Shown here one piece after another: positions 1-8,998 of a stretch of 64,000 bases of DNA. Origin of the DNA: Pseudomonas saudimassiliensis (GTDB lineage Bacteria > Pseudomonadota > Gammaproteobacteria > Pseudomonadales > Pseudomonadaceae); assembly GCF_000939975.1 (NCBI RefSeq), contig NZ_LK391969.1, positions 1,499,412 through 1,563,411 on the forward strand, given 5' to 3'. Every line of letters begins with the position of its first letter. Position 1 is the stretch's first letter. The notes below the pieces were generated by a model that ran no database searches, had not been told where the DNA came from, and saw nothing but the letters and a program-made list of their open reading frames with translations. A program made the translations under genes and the position numbers.

Positions 1-647
1 CGCGTACCTGGCAACTGGCGCTGGGTAGTCAGGACCAGCGCGCCTATGCCGAATACGGTCTACGCATGGCCTATCATGATCTGAACGACAATCTGGCCGG
101 TTTCCCGCTGGGCGCACAGATCGAACTGGGCAAGCTGCGGATTCGCCAATATGAAGGCAACCAATGGCAGCTGGAGGAGCTGGGGCTGGTCAACATCCGC
201 TCGCTGACAGCTCGCAATCAGCTGCTCAAACCCTGGTCGTGGCAGGTCGAGACCGGCCTGGAGCGGGTAGCCGGGAAGGATGGTCAGCAGCGTCTGGTCG
301 GCCATCTGAATGGCGGCGCCGGTTTCACCTCGCCTCTCGCTGAGAATGTACTGGGGTACGCACTGGCGACACTGCGCGTCGAACACCATCAGGATTTTGC
401 CGCCAAACTCAGCCCGGCGGCCGGTTTTGACAGCGGTCTGCTATGGCGCAATCGCGCCGGCAACCTGCTGCTGGAGGCCCAGGCCGACTATTTCCACAAC
501 GGCGAAGTGCGCCGCAGTCTGGGGCTAACCCAGCAGCTGGAGCTGGGCCGCAACCTCGGGCTACGGCTGACCGCCCAGCGTGAATTCACCCAGTGGAGCG
601 CGCCACAGAATGAAGTGATGCTGCAGCTGCGCTGGTATCACTACTGA
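1..647 (+). CDS. C-terminal part of a probable outer-membrane beta-barrel protein (DUF4105-like), 5' truncated
   Basis: The reading frame is open from the first complete codon at position 3 to a TGA at 645-647, so the gene starts upstream of the window. The visible 214 residues alternate polar and hydrophobic residues in short strands (for example GNLLLEAQADYF, LGLRLTAQREF) and finish in an aromatic residue (LRWYHY), as outer-membrane barrels do. The sequence resembles the C-terminal barrel of DUF4105-family proteins in Pseudomonas. The N-terminal domain that would settle the family is not visible. It converges on the DAHP synthase gene with a 34-bp gap. Confidence 0.55.
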   Translation, partial: RTWQLALGSQDQRAYAEYGLRMAYHDLNDNLAGFPLGAQIELGKLRIRQYEGNQWQLEELGLVNIRSLTARNQLLKPWSWQVETGLERVAGKDGQQRLVGHLNGGAGFTSPLAENVLGYALATLRVEHHQDFAAKLSPAAGFDSGLLWRNRAGNLLLEAQADYFHNGEVRRSLGLTQQLELGRNLGLRLTAQREFTQWSAPQNEVMLQLRWYHY

Positions 648-681
648 GTTTGCGCTCGGGGGCGCGACAACCCCGAAGCGC

Positions 682-1776
682 TCAACCCCGCCGCAGCCGC
701 TCAGCAGCGCCGCGCAACATCCGCTCGGTCCCGTCCCACCCCAGGCAGCCATCGGTAATCGATACGCCGTAACGCAGGTCCTCGGACAGCGGCTGGTTAC
801 CGTCGAACAGATGACTTTCCAGCATCACCGCTCGCAGGCTGATATCCCCGGCCAGCCGCTGATCAACCACATCTTCCAGCACCGCCGGCTGGCGTAGCGG
901 GTTCTTGCCACTGTTGGCATGGCTGCAGTCGACCATGATGCTCGGCTCCAAGCCGGCTTGCTCCAGTGCTGCCCGCGCCATGGCGACGCTTGCTGCGTCA
1001 TGGTTCGGCCCCTGATTGCCGCCCCGCAGCACCAGATGGGTATCCGAGTTGCCCAGAGTTTCCACCAGCGACGGCCGGCCCAGCTCGTCGATACCGAAGT
1101 GCTGATGCCCATGGGCCGCCGAGCGCATGGCATCGATGGCGATGCCCATGCTGCCATCCGTACCGTTCTTGAAACCCACCGCCATATCCAGGCCGCTGAC
1201 CAATTCCCGGTGGACCTGCGACTCACTGGTGCGCGCGCCGATCGCCGCCCAGCCCAGCAGGTCATCCACGTAACCTGCCACCAGCGGTTGCAGCAGCTCG
1301 GTGGCCAGCGGCAGACCCAGCTCGATCATCTGCAACATCAGCCGCCGCGACAGCTCCAGACCACCGGCCATATCGCCACTGCCGTCCAGCTGCGGATCGT
1401 AGACCAGCCCTTTCCAGCCGATGGTAGTGCGCGGCTTCTCGATATAGGCACGCATCACCAGCAACAGTTGATCCTCAACCTGTGGGGCCAGATCGGCCAG
1501 CCGCTGGGCGTATTCCAGCGCCGCGTCGGCATCATGAATCGAGCAAGGCCCAACCACTACCAGCAGGCGCTGGTCGTCGCCGTTGAGAATATTGCGGATG
1601 GCCTGGCGCTGGGCATGGACCTGATCGGCCTGCCGATCATTCAGCGGCAGGCGCTGGCGCAATACCGCTGGGCTCGGTAACGGGCGGGTGCGTCGCTGGG
1701 CATGGGGGATAAGGTTGTGGGCCGGCTCGAGGCTGGATACAACGGAAAGCTGCAGGGCGGATGCGGAAGAATTCAT
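682..1776 (-). CDS. 3-deoxy-7-phosphoheptulonate (DAHP) synthase, class I
   Basis: This enzyme condenses phosphoenolpyruvate and erythrose 4-phosphate, the first step of the shikimate pathway to Phe, Tyr and Trp. The 364-residue protein has the class I AroF/G/H hallmarks: VGPCSIHD near residue 75, the MRAYIEKPRTTIGWKG substrate loop near residue 108, GARTSESQVHRE near residue 182, the FKNGTDG motif near residue 203, and the metal-site DCSHANSGKNP near residue 283. The start ATG at 1776 has GAGGA eight bases upstream. The gene sits behind a 400-bp leader with two aromatic-rich short reading frames, a rho-independent terminator and a hairpin just before the ribosome binding site. Which amino acid inhibits the isozyme cannot be read from the sequence, so no aroF/G/H letter is given. 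Confidence 0.95.
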   Translation of the reverse strand: MNSSASALQLSVVSSLEPAHNLIPHAQRRTRPLPSPAVLRQRLPLNDRQADQVHAQRQAIRNILNGDDQRLLVVVGPCSIHDADAALEYAQRLADLAPQVEDQLLLVMRAYIEKPRTTIGWKGLVYDPQLDGSGDMAGGLELSRRLMLQMIELGLPLATELLQPLVAGYVDDLLGWAAIGARTSESQVHRELVSGLDMAVGFKNGTDGSMGIAIDAMRSAAHGHQHFGIDELGRPSLVETLGNSDTHLVLRGGNQGPNHDAASVAMARAALEQAGLEPSIMVDCSHANSGKNPLRQPAVLEDVVDQRLAGDISLRAVMLESHLFDGNQPLSEDLRYGVSITDGCLGWDGTERMLRGAAERLRRG

Positions 1777-1790
1777 CAGTGCTGTCCTCA

Positions 1791-1814
1791 GCTGCGCGGT
1801 TCAGTCCGCGCAGC
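1791..1814 (-). promoter_or_regulatory. 9-bp stem-loop immediately before the DAHP synthase ribosome binding site
   Basis: GCTGCGCGG and CCGCGCAGC form a perfect 9-bp stem around a 6-base loop. On the minus-strand mRNA it lies between the stop codon of the second leader peptide (1818-1820) and the GAGGA ribosome binding site (1785-1789), one base away from the latter. A ribosome ending or stalling in the leader peptide would cover or open it, so it may gate translation of the synthase. That role is inference. Confidence 0.5.
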
Positions 1815-1817
1815 GCT

Positions 1818-1913
1818 CTATCGTGTTAGTCGTTGTAAGGTCTGTGGATTCTGGGCGCGACCACTAAATCGCCAGCTGCAGTAACGGTAAGAACAGGTAA
1901 AGTAAGTGCTCAT
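1818..1913 (-). CDS. second leader peptide, 31 aa, rich in aromatic residues
   Basis: A short frame starts MSTYFTCSYRYCSWRFSG, placing three Tyr, two Phe and one Trp, plus two Cys, within its first 16 codons. It has its own ribosome binding site (GAGAGGA at 1920-1926, seven bases before the ATG). It lies downstream of the terminator hairpin and ends 41 bases before the synthase start. The aromatic density and position suggest a regulatory leader peptide that senses charged aromatic tRNAs. It is not the usual single-leader arrangement, and translation has not been shown. Confidence 0.6.
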   Translation of the reverse strand: MSTYFTCSYRYCSWRFSGRAQNPQTLQRLTR

Positions 1914-1950
1914 GTCTGAATCCTCTCAATGCATTGGCCGTTATTGGCCG

Positions 1951-1990
1951 AAAAAACAAAACCCCCGGTCGGGTGGCCGACCGGGGGTTT
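1951..1990 (-). terminator. rho-independent terminator, probable attenuator of DAHP synthase
   Basis: AACCCCCGGTCGG pairs perfectly with CCGACCGGGGGTT around a 4-base loop; on the minus-strand RNA it is followed by TTTTGTTTTTT. It lies about 175 bases upstream of the DAHP synthase start and 46 bases after the stop of the first leader peptide. This is where a transcription attenuator belongs. No gene ends close enough upstream on this strand to need it as an ordinary terminator. Confidence 0.85.
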
Positions 1991-2005
1991 CTGAGTAGTG
2001 CGGTG

Positions 2006-2030
2006 GGCGGCCCGTCTGGAGTGGGCCGCC
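2006..2030 (-). promoter_or_regulatory. upstream hairpin of the attenuator (protector or competing stem)
   Basis: GGCGGCCC and GGGCCGCC form a perfect 8-bp stem between the first leader peptide stop and the terminator. GGCCG in its distal arm can alternatively pair with CGGCC in the terminator's first arm, giving a short (5-bp) candidate antiterminator. The alternative pairing is weak, so the switching mechanism is tentative. Confidence 0.5.
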
Positions 2031-2036
2031 TGGGTA

Positions 2037-2162
2037 TCAGGCCAGCCCTTGGCTAAACCAATACCCATAAAAATAAACGGCAACCGCGTCAGCAGCGCAG
2101 GCAGCAGTCGCCACGGCCTGAGCCGGGTTGCGATGATGCTGAATGGATGTGCTGGATGACAT
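2037..2162 (-). CDS. first leader peptide, 41 aa, with a run of aromatic codons
   Basis: The frame opens with ATG at 2162, preceded by GGAG about ten bases upstream, and stops with TGA at 2037-2039. Residues 30-36 read YFYGYWF: six aromatic residues of seven, covering Tyr, Phe and Trp. The stop lies just before two hairpins, the second a strong terminator, as in classical amino-acid attenuators. The products of the downstream DAHP synthase pathway are these three amino acids, which supports a regulatory peptide. Confidence 0.8.
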   Translation of the reverse strand: MSSSTSIQHHRNPAQAVATAACAADAVAVYFYGYWFSQGLA

Positions 2163-2270
2163 GGGGTTCTCCGTTGACGTGCAGTTAACTTACTGCATTA
2201 GCCGGTTGTGTTCAACTTCGATGACACCGAGTATGCACGGGCCAGATGACACGGGGATGACAATCGCGCC

Positions 2271-2298
2271 ATTGCCTGTCTGACAACAGACAGGCAAT
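2271..2298 (-). terminator. 12-bp perfect stem-loop downstream of the SPFH gene
   Basis: ATTGCCTGTCTG and CAGACAGGCAAT pair over 12 bp around ACAA. It follows the stop of the SPFH gene by about 22 bases. Neither strand has a T tract, so it may stabilise the mRNA end rather than terminate by itself. Confidence 0.45.
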
Positions 2299-2320
2299 GC
2301 TGACCGCAGCGCTGCGAGCG

Positions 2321-3241
2321 TTACTGCTTCACCGTATCCAGGGTCTTGGTAATCGCCGCCACTGCCGCACCGATATTGCTCAGTTCCGCTGGCAGGATCA
2401 TGGTGTTGTTGGTCTTGGCCAGCTTGCCGAACTCGGTTACGTACTGCTCCGCGACGCGCAGCGCCACCGCGTCCTTGCCACCGGGGGTGGTGATGGCATC
2501 GGCAACCAGGCGCAAGCCGTCGGCGGTCGCCTGGGCCACCAGCTCGATCTGCCGCGCCTTGCCCTCGGCTTCGTTGATCTGGCGCTGCTTGTCCGCTTCG
2601 GACAGATTGATCGTCTCCTGCTTGATCCCTTCGGAGATGTTGATCTTGGCTTCCCGCTCGCCTTCGGACTGCGCCACCACGGCGCGACGCTCCCGCTCGG
2701 CGCGCATCTGTTTTTCCAGCGCATCGAGGATGGTCGCCGGCAATTCGATATCGGCAATCTCATAGCGCATGACCTTCACGCCCCAGGGCTGGGCCGCCTC
2801 GTCCAGCGCGGCGACCACCTGGCTGTTGATGGCTTCGCGCTCCTCGAAGGTCTTGTCGAGGTCAATCTTGCCGATCACCGAACGCAGGGTAGTCTGCGCC
2901 AGTTGGGTCGCGGCAAAGCGGTAGTTGGAAATACCGTAGCTGGCAGCCTTGGGATCGACGACCTGCAGGTAGATCACCCCGTTGACCACCACCTGGATGT
3001 TGTCCTTGGTGACGCAGGCCTGGCGGTCCACGTCGATCGCCTCTTCCTTCATGGTGTGGCGATAGGCGATGCGGTCGACGAAGGGAATGAGCAGGTGAAA
3101 GCCCGCCTCCAGTGTCTTGGCGTACTTGCCCAGCCGCTCGACCACATAGGCGGAACGCTGGGGTACGATCTGCGCGGTCTTGGCGACGGTGATGACGATC
3201 AGTACCAGCAGCGCCAGGGACAGGATTGTTGCGAATTCCAT
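2321..3241 (-). CDS. SPFH/band-7 domain membrane protein (stomatin/QmcA-like)
   Basis: A 306-residue protein with one N-terminal membrane helix (FATILSLALLVLIVITVA) followed by a band-7/prohibitin domain (QIVPQRSAYVVERLGKY, then GFHLLIPFVDRIAYR) and a long charged coiled-coil rich in Glu, Ala and Arg. Family members form oligomeric scaffolds in the inner membrane and often act with NfeD-like partners and membrane proteases. The upstream neighbour on the same strand, 29 bp away, encodes an NfeD protein, so the two are a probable operon and complex. The ATG at 3241 is chosen because GAGGAG lies nine bases upstream; a longer TTG reading would translate that site. Confidence 0.92.
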   Translation of the reverse strand: MEFATILSLALLVLIVITVAKTAQIVPQRSAYVVERLGKYAKTLEAGFHLLIPFVDRIAYRHTMKEEAIDVDRQACVTKDNIQVVVNGVIYLQVVDPKAASYGISNYRFAATQLAQTTLRSVIGKIDLDKTFEEREAINSQVVAALDEAAQPWGVKVMRYEIADIELPATILDALEKQMRAERERRAVVAQSEGEREAKINISEGIKQETINLSEADKQRQINEAEGKARQIELVAQATADGLRLVADAITTPGGKDAVALRVAEQYVTEFGKLAKTNNTMILPAELSNIGAAVAAITKTLDTVKQ

Positions 3242-3270
3242 TGCGAAAAACTCCTCTACCAATAATTGAT

Positions 3271-3741
3271 TCAGGCGGTTGTAGCGGGACGGGCACTGAC
3301 GCGCAGGACAATGCCGCGCAAACCAACCACCCAGGCGGTATCACCGGCGCGCAGTGGCTCAGCGGACTCGGCGTCCCACTTGGCGCCGTTGAGCTGGACA
3401 TCACCGGTCCCGTCGACGAAATCGGTCAGCACAGTAACCCGGCTACCCACCACGCCAACATCATCCAGGTCGGTATCGGCCCGGCCACCGACGCTGCCGC
3501 GCAGCCACCGGGCGCAGTGGCGGCGCAGACCAAACAGGGCGAGCAGACTGATCAGGCCGAAACACAGCAGCTGCACTGCCAGGCTCTCGATGACCCCAGC
3601 CAGGGTCAGCACACCCACTACCAACGCACCCAGGCCAAAGAAAACGGCTACCAACCCCGGGACGAAGAACTCGGAAATGAGCAGGGCGAAACCGAGCAGG
3701 AGCCAGAAGGCATAACCATTGAGAAAGCTGTTCAACAACAT
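3271..3741 (-). CDS. NfeD family membrane protein
   Basis: A 156-residue protein with hydrophobic segments in its first 75 residues (YAFWLLLGFALLISEFFV, then VFFGLGALVVGVLTLAGVI and LLCFGLISLLALFGL). A soluble C-terminal OB-fold-type beta domain follows (VGVVGSRVTVLTDFVDGTGD ... WVVGLRGIVLRV). This is the short NfeD1b-type architecture lacking the protease domain. NfeD proteins bind the SPFH protein encoded directly downstream. The start at 3741 has AAGGATAAGG just upstream; an upstream ATG adds eight residues without a better site. Confidence 0.88.
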   Translation of the reverse strand: MLLNSFLNGYAFWLLLGFALLISEFFVPGLVAVFFGLGALVVGVLTLAGVIESLAVQLLCFGLISLLALFGLRRHCARWLRGSVGGRADTDLDDVGVVGSRVTVLTDFVDGTGDVQLNGAKWDAESAEPLRAGDTAWVVGLRGIVLRVSARPATTA

Positions 3742-5018
<1,277 letters not shown>

Positions 5019-5092
5019 CGCCCATGAACCTGAAACTAGCGTACCGCGGGCCCGGCAACGGGCCTGCCTCACCTGCCGATGGTAGCCGTCCC

Positions 5093-6070
5093 ATGAAAGC
5101 ACTGATCTATCTTCCGCTGCTGGGGAGCCTGCTGCTGCTCGGCTGGCAGATTGCTCCCGAGCGCGACCCTGCGCCCGAGCGCCCGGTGTCGGCAGCCAGC
5201 TCGGCAGCGCCCCCAACCAGCCCCGCGCCAATAGGTGTCAGCCAGGCCGCGCCAGCAACCGCTGTCACCCCGTTGCCCGCCAGTGTGCGCGGCACCGAGG
5301 TGGATGGCCGGCTGGAACTGGATGCCCAGGGCAATCTGCTGATCACCGGGCAGATCCGCCATCTGTTCGATTACTTCCTGAGCCTGGTGGGTGAAGAGTC
5401 CATCGCCACTGCGCAACAGCGTATCCGCAGCTACCTGAACCAACAGCTGGCGCAACCGGCGCGGGGACAGGCGCTGGCACTGCTGGATGACTACCTGGCC
5501 TATCAGCAGCAACTGGCCGACCTGGAGAGTCGCTTCCCGGTCACCGAAAGTCTGGCGGACCTGGCCGCCCGGGAGCAGGCGGTGCAACGGCTGCGCGCCA
5601 CGCTATTCAGTCGCGAGGCGCACGAAGCCTTCTTTGCCGGGGAGGAGATCTACAACAATTTCACCCTGGAGCGGCTGGCCATCCTGCAGGACCCGACGCT
5701 GGATGAGGAGCAACAGCGACGCGCGATCGAAGCGCTGCGGGAGAACCTGCCCGAGGCCATGCAGCAATTGCTGATACCGCAGATCCATCAGGAACTGCGT
5801 CAACAGACGCTGGCCCTGCGGGCAGCCGGCGCGGATGAAGCGCAGGTGCAACAGCTGCGCCTGGAGCTGTTGGGGCCGGAAGCCACCAGCCGCCTGGCGG
5901 CGCTGGATCGACAACGGAGCGAATGGCAACGGCGCGTGGCCGCCTTCAATGCGGAACGGGAGCAGATCCTGGCGCAGCCGGGGCTGGCCGACGCGGACCG
6001 CCAGGCCGCGGTAAACGGCCTGTTGCAGGAGCAGTTCAACGAGACCGAGCGGTTGCGCCTGATGAACTGA
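5093..6070 (+). CDS. lifO: lipase-specific foldase (lipase chaperone)
   Basis: A 325-residue protein anchored by an N-terminal membrane helix (ALIYLPLLGSLLLLGW), then a Pro/Ala-rich linker and a long helical domain facing the periplasm. It carries the foldase signature at RHLFDYFLSLVGEES, matching the RxxFDY motif needed for lipase activation. Foldases wrap around the secreted lipase and lower the barrier to its active fold. It follows the lipase gene by 74 bp, the usual order. The ATG at 5093 fits a short cytoplasmic tail before the helix; an upstream ATG at 5024 adds 23 residues and is possible, since neither has a strong ribosome binding site. Confidence 0.93.
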   Translation: MKALIYLPLLGSLLLLGWQIAPERDPAPERPVSAASSAAPPTSPAPIGVSQAAPATAVTPLPASVRGTEVDGRLELDAQGNLLITGQIRHLFDYFLSLVGEESIATAQQRIRSYLNQQLAQPARGQALALLDDYLAYQQQLADLESRFPVTESLADLAAREQAVQRLRATLFSREAHEAFFAGEEIYNNFTLERLAILQDPTLDEEQQRRAIEALRENLPEAMQQLLIPQIHQELRQQTLALRAAGADEAQVQQLRLELLGPEATSRLAALDRQRSEWQRRVAAFNAEREQILAQPGLADADRQAAVNGLLQEQFNETERLRLMN

Positions 6071-6073
6071 GGC

Positions 6074-6418
6074 CTACTTCTTCATCCAGACATCATTGAC
6101 CAGGATGTACTGCCCCCGGGGGGTGCGTTCCAGCGCCTTCTTGCCAGCCATGGACTCGACATCACGCACCTGGATGTTGTTTTCCTTGGCCAGGCGCTGG
6201 TATTCATCCCGCCGGGCCTGGTTGATCTGCCGGGCGATCTCTGCGGCATTGCCTCCTGCGGCCACCACTCCGAGATAACCGTCAGGCTGCTCGCCCAGCT
6301 GGCCTGCGGCCTTGGCCGCAGGCAGCGCCGACATGGCCTGGTTCAGTGATAACGCCAACGCGGGTGCACTCAACAGCAGGGCCAGCAACAGCCCGCCCAC
6401 TCGAACACTCATACGCAT
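6074..6418 (-). CDS. ydbL: YdbL family (DUF1318) periplasmic protein
   Basis: A 114-residue protein with a cleavable signal peptide (LLLALLLSAPALA). The DUF1318 core includes GYLGVVAAGGNAAEIARQIN, then RRDEYQRLAKENNI, and ends in GQYILVNDVWMKK. It is last in the ydbH-ynbE-ydbL order known from E. coli, where YdbL influences the YdbH-YnbE lipid-transport bridge. AAGGAG lies six bases before the ATG. Confidence 0.88.
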   Translation of the reverse strand: MRMSVRVGGLLLALLLSAPALALSLNQAMSALPAAKAAGQLGEQPDGYLGVVAAGGNAAEIARQINQARRDEYQRLAKENNIQVRDVESMAGKKALERTPRGQYILVNDVWMKK

Positions 6419-6432
6419 GTCAGTCTCCTTGT

Positions 6433-6621
6433 TCAGAACAGCCCGCTGGATTCGCTGAACAGCTCGTCCAGCTCCTTGTCGACCTTGATGTAGATCTCAT
6501 GCTGGATCTTCACGTTCAAATTGATGTTGATCGGCTCACTGGGCGCAGCCAGCTGCACCTTGGGCGTACAGGCTGCCAACCCTGTCACCACCATTGCCAT
6601 TACCGCCAGACGCCAATGCAT
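6433..6621 (-). CDS. ynbE: YnbE family outer-membrane lipoprotein
   Basis: A 62-residue lipoprotein precursor: signal peptide followed by lipobox LAAC (Cys18), then a short beta-strand-rich mature part (ININLNVKIQHEIYIKVDKEL). In E. coli, YnbE multimers extend the AsmA-like protein YdbH to the outer membrane for phospholipid transport. Its position 12 bp after the ydbH stop and 14 bp before ydbL supports a single transcript. Confidence 0.9.
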   Translation of the reverse strand: MHWRLAVMAMVVTGLAACTPKVQLAAPSEPININLNVKIQHEIYIKVDKELDELFSESSGLF

Positions 6622-6633
6622 ATGCCTCTCCTG

Positions 6634-8925
6634 TCATGGGCTGCGCCGTTGCAGATAGTATTGCTCGACCCGCTTGCGAATGATCTCGTTGACCTGCCCG
6701 GTCAATTGCAGACTGGTCAGCAGGGCCGGAATGTCCTCTTCCAGGCGAAGGTTGAGGTGGACCGGTCGCCCCTGCTGGAAGGCCGGGTTGCTGCCCTCCA
6801 GGCGCAAGCCAAGCACCAGCACGCCCTGCTCATCATAGGACAGATCGCTGGCCAGCACCTGATACTGGAAGTTGTCCAGCGCCAGGGCCAGTTGCTCCAG
6901 ATTGGGGTTGCTGGCCGCCAGCTCCTGCAGCTGTTCGGCCTGGTAACGCAGCACACCGGGTTCCCGGGCCTGCAGCCGACCATCGTCGATCACCAGCTGC
7001 CCGTCCACCAGGCTCACGGGGAAACGCCCGTCCAGGGTGCCCTGCCCGCTCAATCCCTCCGCGGGGTAGACCTCGAAAAGCCGGGCCAGTTCGACACCCT
7101 GCACCACCGCGACCAGCGTCTGCCGAGCTTGCCCCAGGTCGATGACCGCCGGCTCCAGCAGCACCCGTCCGTCCAGCACGCCCAGGCTGGCGCTACGCAA
7201 ATCCAGCGCGCCCGCGGCTATCGCATCCAGTGTGGTGCGGTAACGGACGCTGGCCTGCAGCGGGCCGAGGGGCAAGCCCGGGTCCAGGCTGGTGATGCGC
7301 AGGGCCTCGGTGTCCAGCTGCAGCTGGTCGCCGCGCAGGGAGACCGCCAGCGGCAGGGCCAACCCGGTGAAACTGGCGCGATCATAGATGCCCTGGCCGC
7401 CCGTCAGTGACAGCGTGCCCGTGAGCAGGTCCAGCCCGCTCCGCCCGCTGGCCTGCAACTGCCCGGTGACGCGGCCACTGGAGAAGCTCAGCAGGGCTGG
7501 CCAGTCGGCGAAGGTCGCCGCCAACGGGTCGGCGGCGCGCAGGAATATGTCCTGCAGGGCCACCGTCAGTTGCCAGGCCTTATCCCTGGGCCAGTCAAAC
7601 TGCAGTTCGGTGTTCAGGCCACTCAAGGGGGCCAGATTGCCAGACAGTGCCAAGCCTGTTGCGGACTGTTGCAGCCTGCCATTGAAGTTCCAGCCCTGGG
7701 GCTTGAGCGCAGCGTGCTCCAACCGGGCCGCGCCCAGCCGCAGCGGCATCTCCAGGGCCAATTGATCGGGGCTGGCGAACGGCAAGGCCAGGGTAGCGTC
7801 AGCGAGATCCGCGTGCAGACGGGTCAGCCGCAGCCCGGCGTCGGGTAACGCCAGGCTCTGGGCGGTTAAGCGTGCATCTTTGCCCAACTGCAGGGTCAGC
7901 CCCTGTTGACTCAGCTCCGCCAGGAACGGCCAGTCGAGCTGCAGGGCGCGGGCCTGGACCCCGGATATATCCAATCTTGGTGCGCTCAGGTGCAGATGCC
8001 CGTCCCGCAGCTGGCCCTGCCACTGCGGCTGGCTTTTCAGCTCCAGCAAGGTATCCAGGCGTCCGCTGACCTCCCCTTCCATCACCATCTGCACGGCCAG
8101 GGGGATACTGTCCCGCCAGGTCGCCAGACTGCCGGGCTCCGGGTTGATCTGCACCGCGATGGCCGCCGGGCGCAGGCCTTGGGGCCATGCCGCCAGTGCC
8201 GCCAGCTGCGGCTCGGCCAGCCGCGCGGCCAACTGGCCCTCGTGCAGCAACCATTGCTCGCCGCGGTTCTCCAGATCCAGCCGCAGGTTGCCGCTGAGCT
8301 GACCGAGCCCGGCCAGGGGCAGGGGTTGTGGCAGATCCAGTTCAGCCTGCAGCAGGTAGCGGTCAGCGTCTTCGCGCAGCTGCAATTGGCCCTGCAGCTG
8401 TTGCCCGTCGGCCCGCAGGCCCAGCTGGGCGGTCACCGCCAGGGGCTGTTGCTGCGCCGTCAACTGCAATGTGCCCTGCAGCCGGCAGTACTGGTTTTCG
8501 CAGGGGAGCTGGACCTGCAGGCTCGACACCGCCAATTCCCGGGGCAACCAGGACAGCGGACCCGCCAGTTGGTCCAGATCCGGCAGACGCCAGTCGGCTT
8601 CCGCCTCCCGCGGTGGCAACTGCTGGGCCGGTTGCCAGATCAGTTGCAGCTCCTCGACCAGCAGCCGCTCGATTCGCGGACCCTCGCGCCAGGTGGGCTG
8701 CAGTCGAACCCCGTCCAGGCGAAAGCCCAGCCGCCCCTGTTCCGTCACCTGCACGCCGCTGGCCTCGCCCAGCCACAGCGCGCCATCGGCCCAGCGCACC
8801 TGCTGCCAGTGCAGCTGTTCAAACCCGGCCGCCGTCAGGGTGCGCTGCAGCCATTGGCCCGCCAGCACCGTAACGAGCAGCAACAGCGCCAGTACTGCCC
8901 CCACCCCGACCACCGCTTTGCGCAT
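6634..8925 (-). CDS. ydbH: YdbH, AsmA-like intermembrane phospholipid transport protein
   Basis: A 763-residue protein with one N-terminal membrane helix (VVGVGAVLALLLLVTVLAG) and a long periplasmic region of repeating beta strands typical of the AsmA-like/RBG bridge proteins. The C-terminal part (GLSGQGTLDGRFPVSLVDG and later VHLNLRLEEDIPALLTSLQL) resembles the dicarboxylate-transport-like domain of YdbH. It heads the ydbH-ynbE-ydbL operon. The ATG at 8925 is used because GGAGGG lies just upstream. Confidence 0.9.
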   Translation of the reverse strand: MRKAVVGVGAVLALLLLVTVLAGQWLQRTLTAAGFEQLHWQQVRWADGALWLGEASGVQVTEQGRLGFRLDGVRLQPTWREGPRIERLLVEELQLIWQPAQQLPPREAEADWRLPDLDQLAGPLSWLPRELAVSSLQVQLPCENQYCRLQGTLQLTAQQQPLAVTAQLGLRADGQQLQGQLQLREDADRYLLQAELDLPQPLPLAGLGQLSGNLRLDLENRGEQWLLHEGQLAARLAEPQLAALAAWPQGLRPAAIAVQINPEPGSLATWRDSIPLAVQMVMEGEVSGRLDTLLELKSQPQWQGQLRDGHLHLSAPRLDISGVQARALQLDWPFLAELSQQGLTLQLGKDARLTAQSLALPDAGLRLTRLHADLADATLALPFASPDQLALEMPLRLGAARLEHAALKPQGWNFNGRLQQSATGLALSGNLAPLSGLNTELQFDWPRDKAWQLTVALQDIFLRAADPLAATFADWPALLSFSSGRVTGQLQASGRSGLDLLTGTLSLTGGQGIYDRASFTGLALPLAVSLRGDQLQLDTEALRITSLDPGLPLGPLQASVRYRTTLDAIAAGALDLRSASLGVLDGRVLLEPAVIDLGQARQTLVAVVQGVELARLFEVYPAEGLSGQGTLDGRFPVSLVDGQLVIDDGRLQAREPGVLRYQAEQLQELAASNPNLEQLALALDNFQYQVLASDLSYDEQGVLVLGLRLEGSNPAFQQGRPVHLNLRLEEDIPALLTSLQLTGQVNEIIRKRVEQYYLQRRSP

Positions 8926-8998
8926 GCATCCCTCCACGAGACAAGCAACCGGCTTCAAGGTTAGCATGCGGGATCCACCCGATCATGAAGGCAGATAT

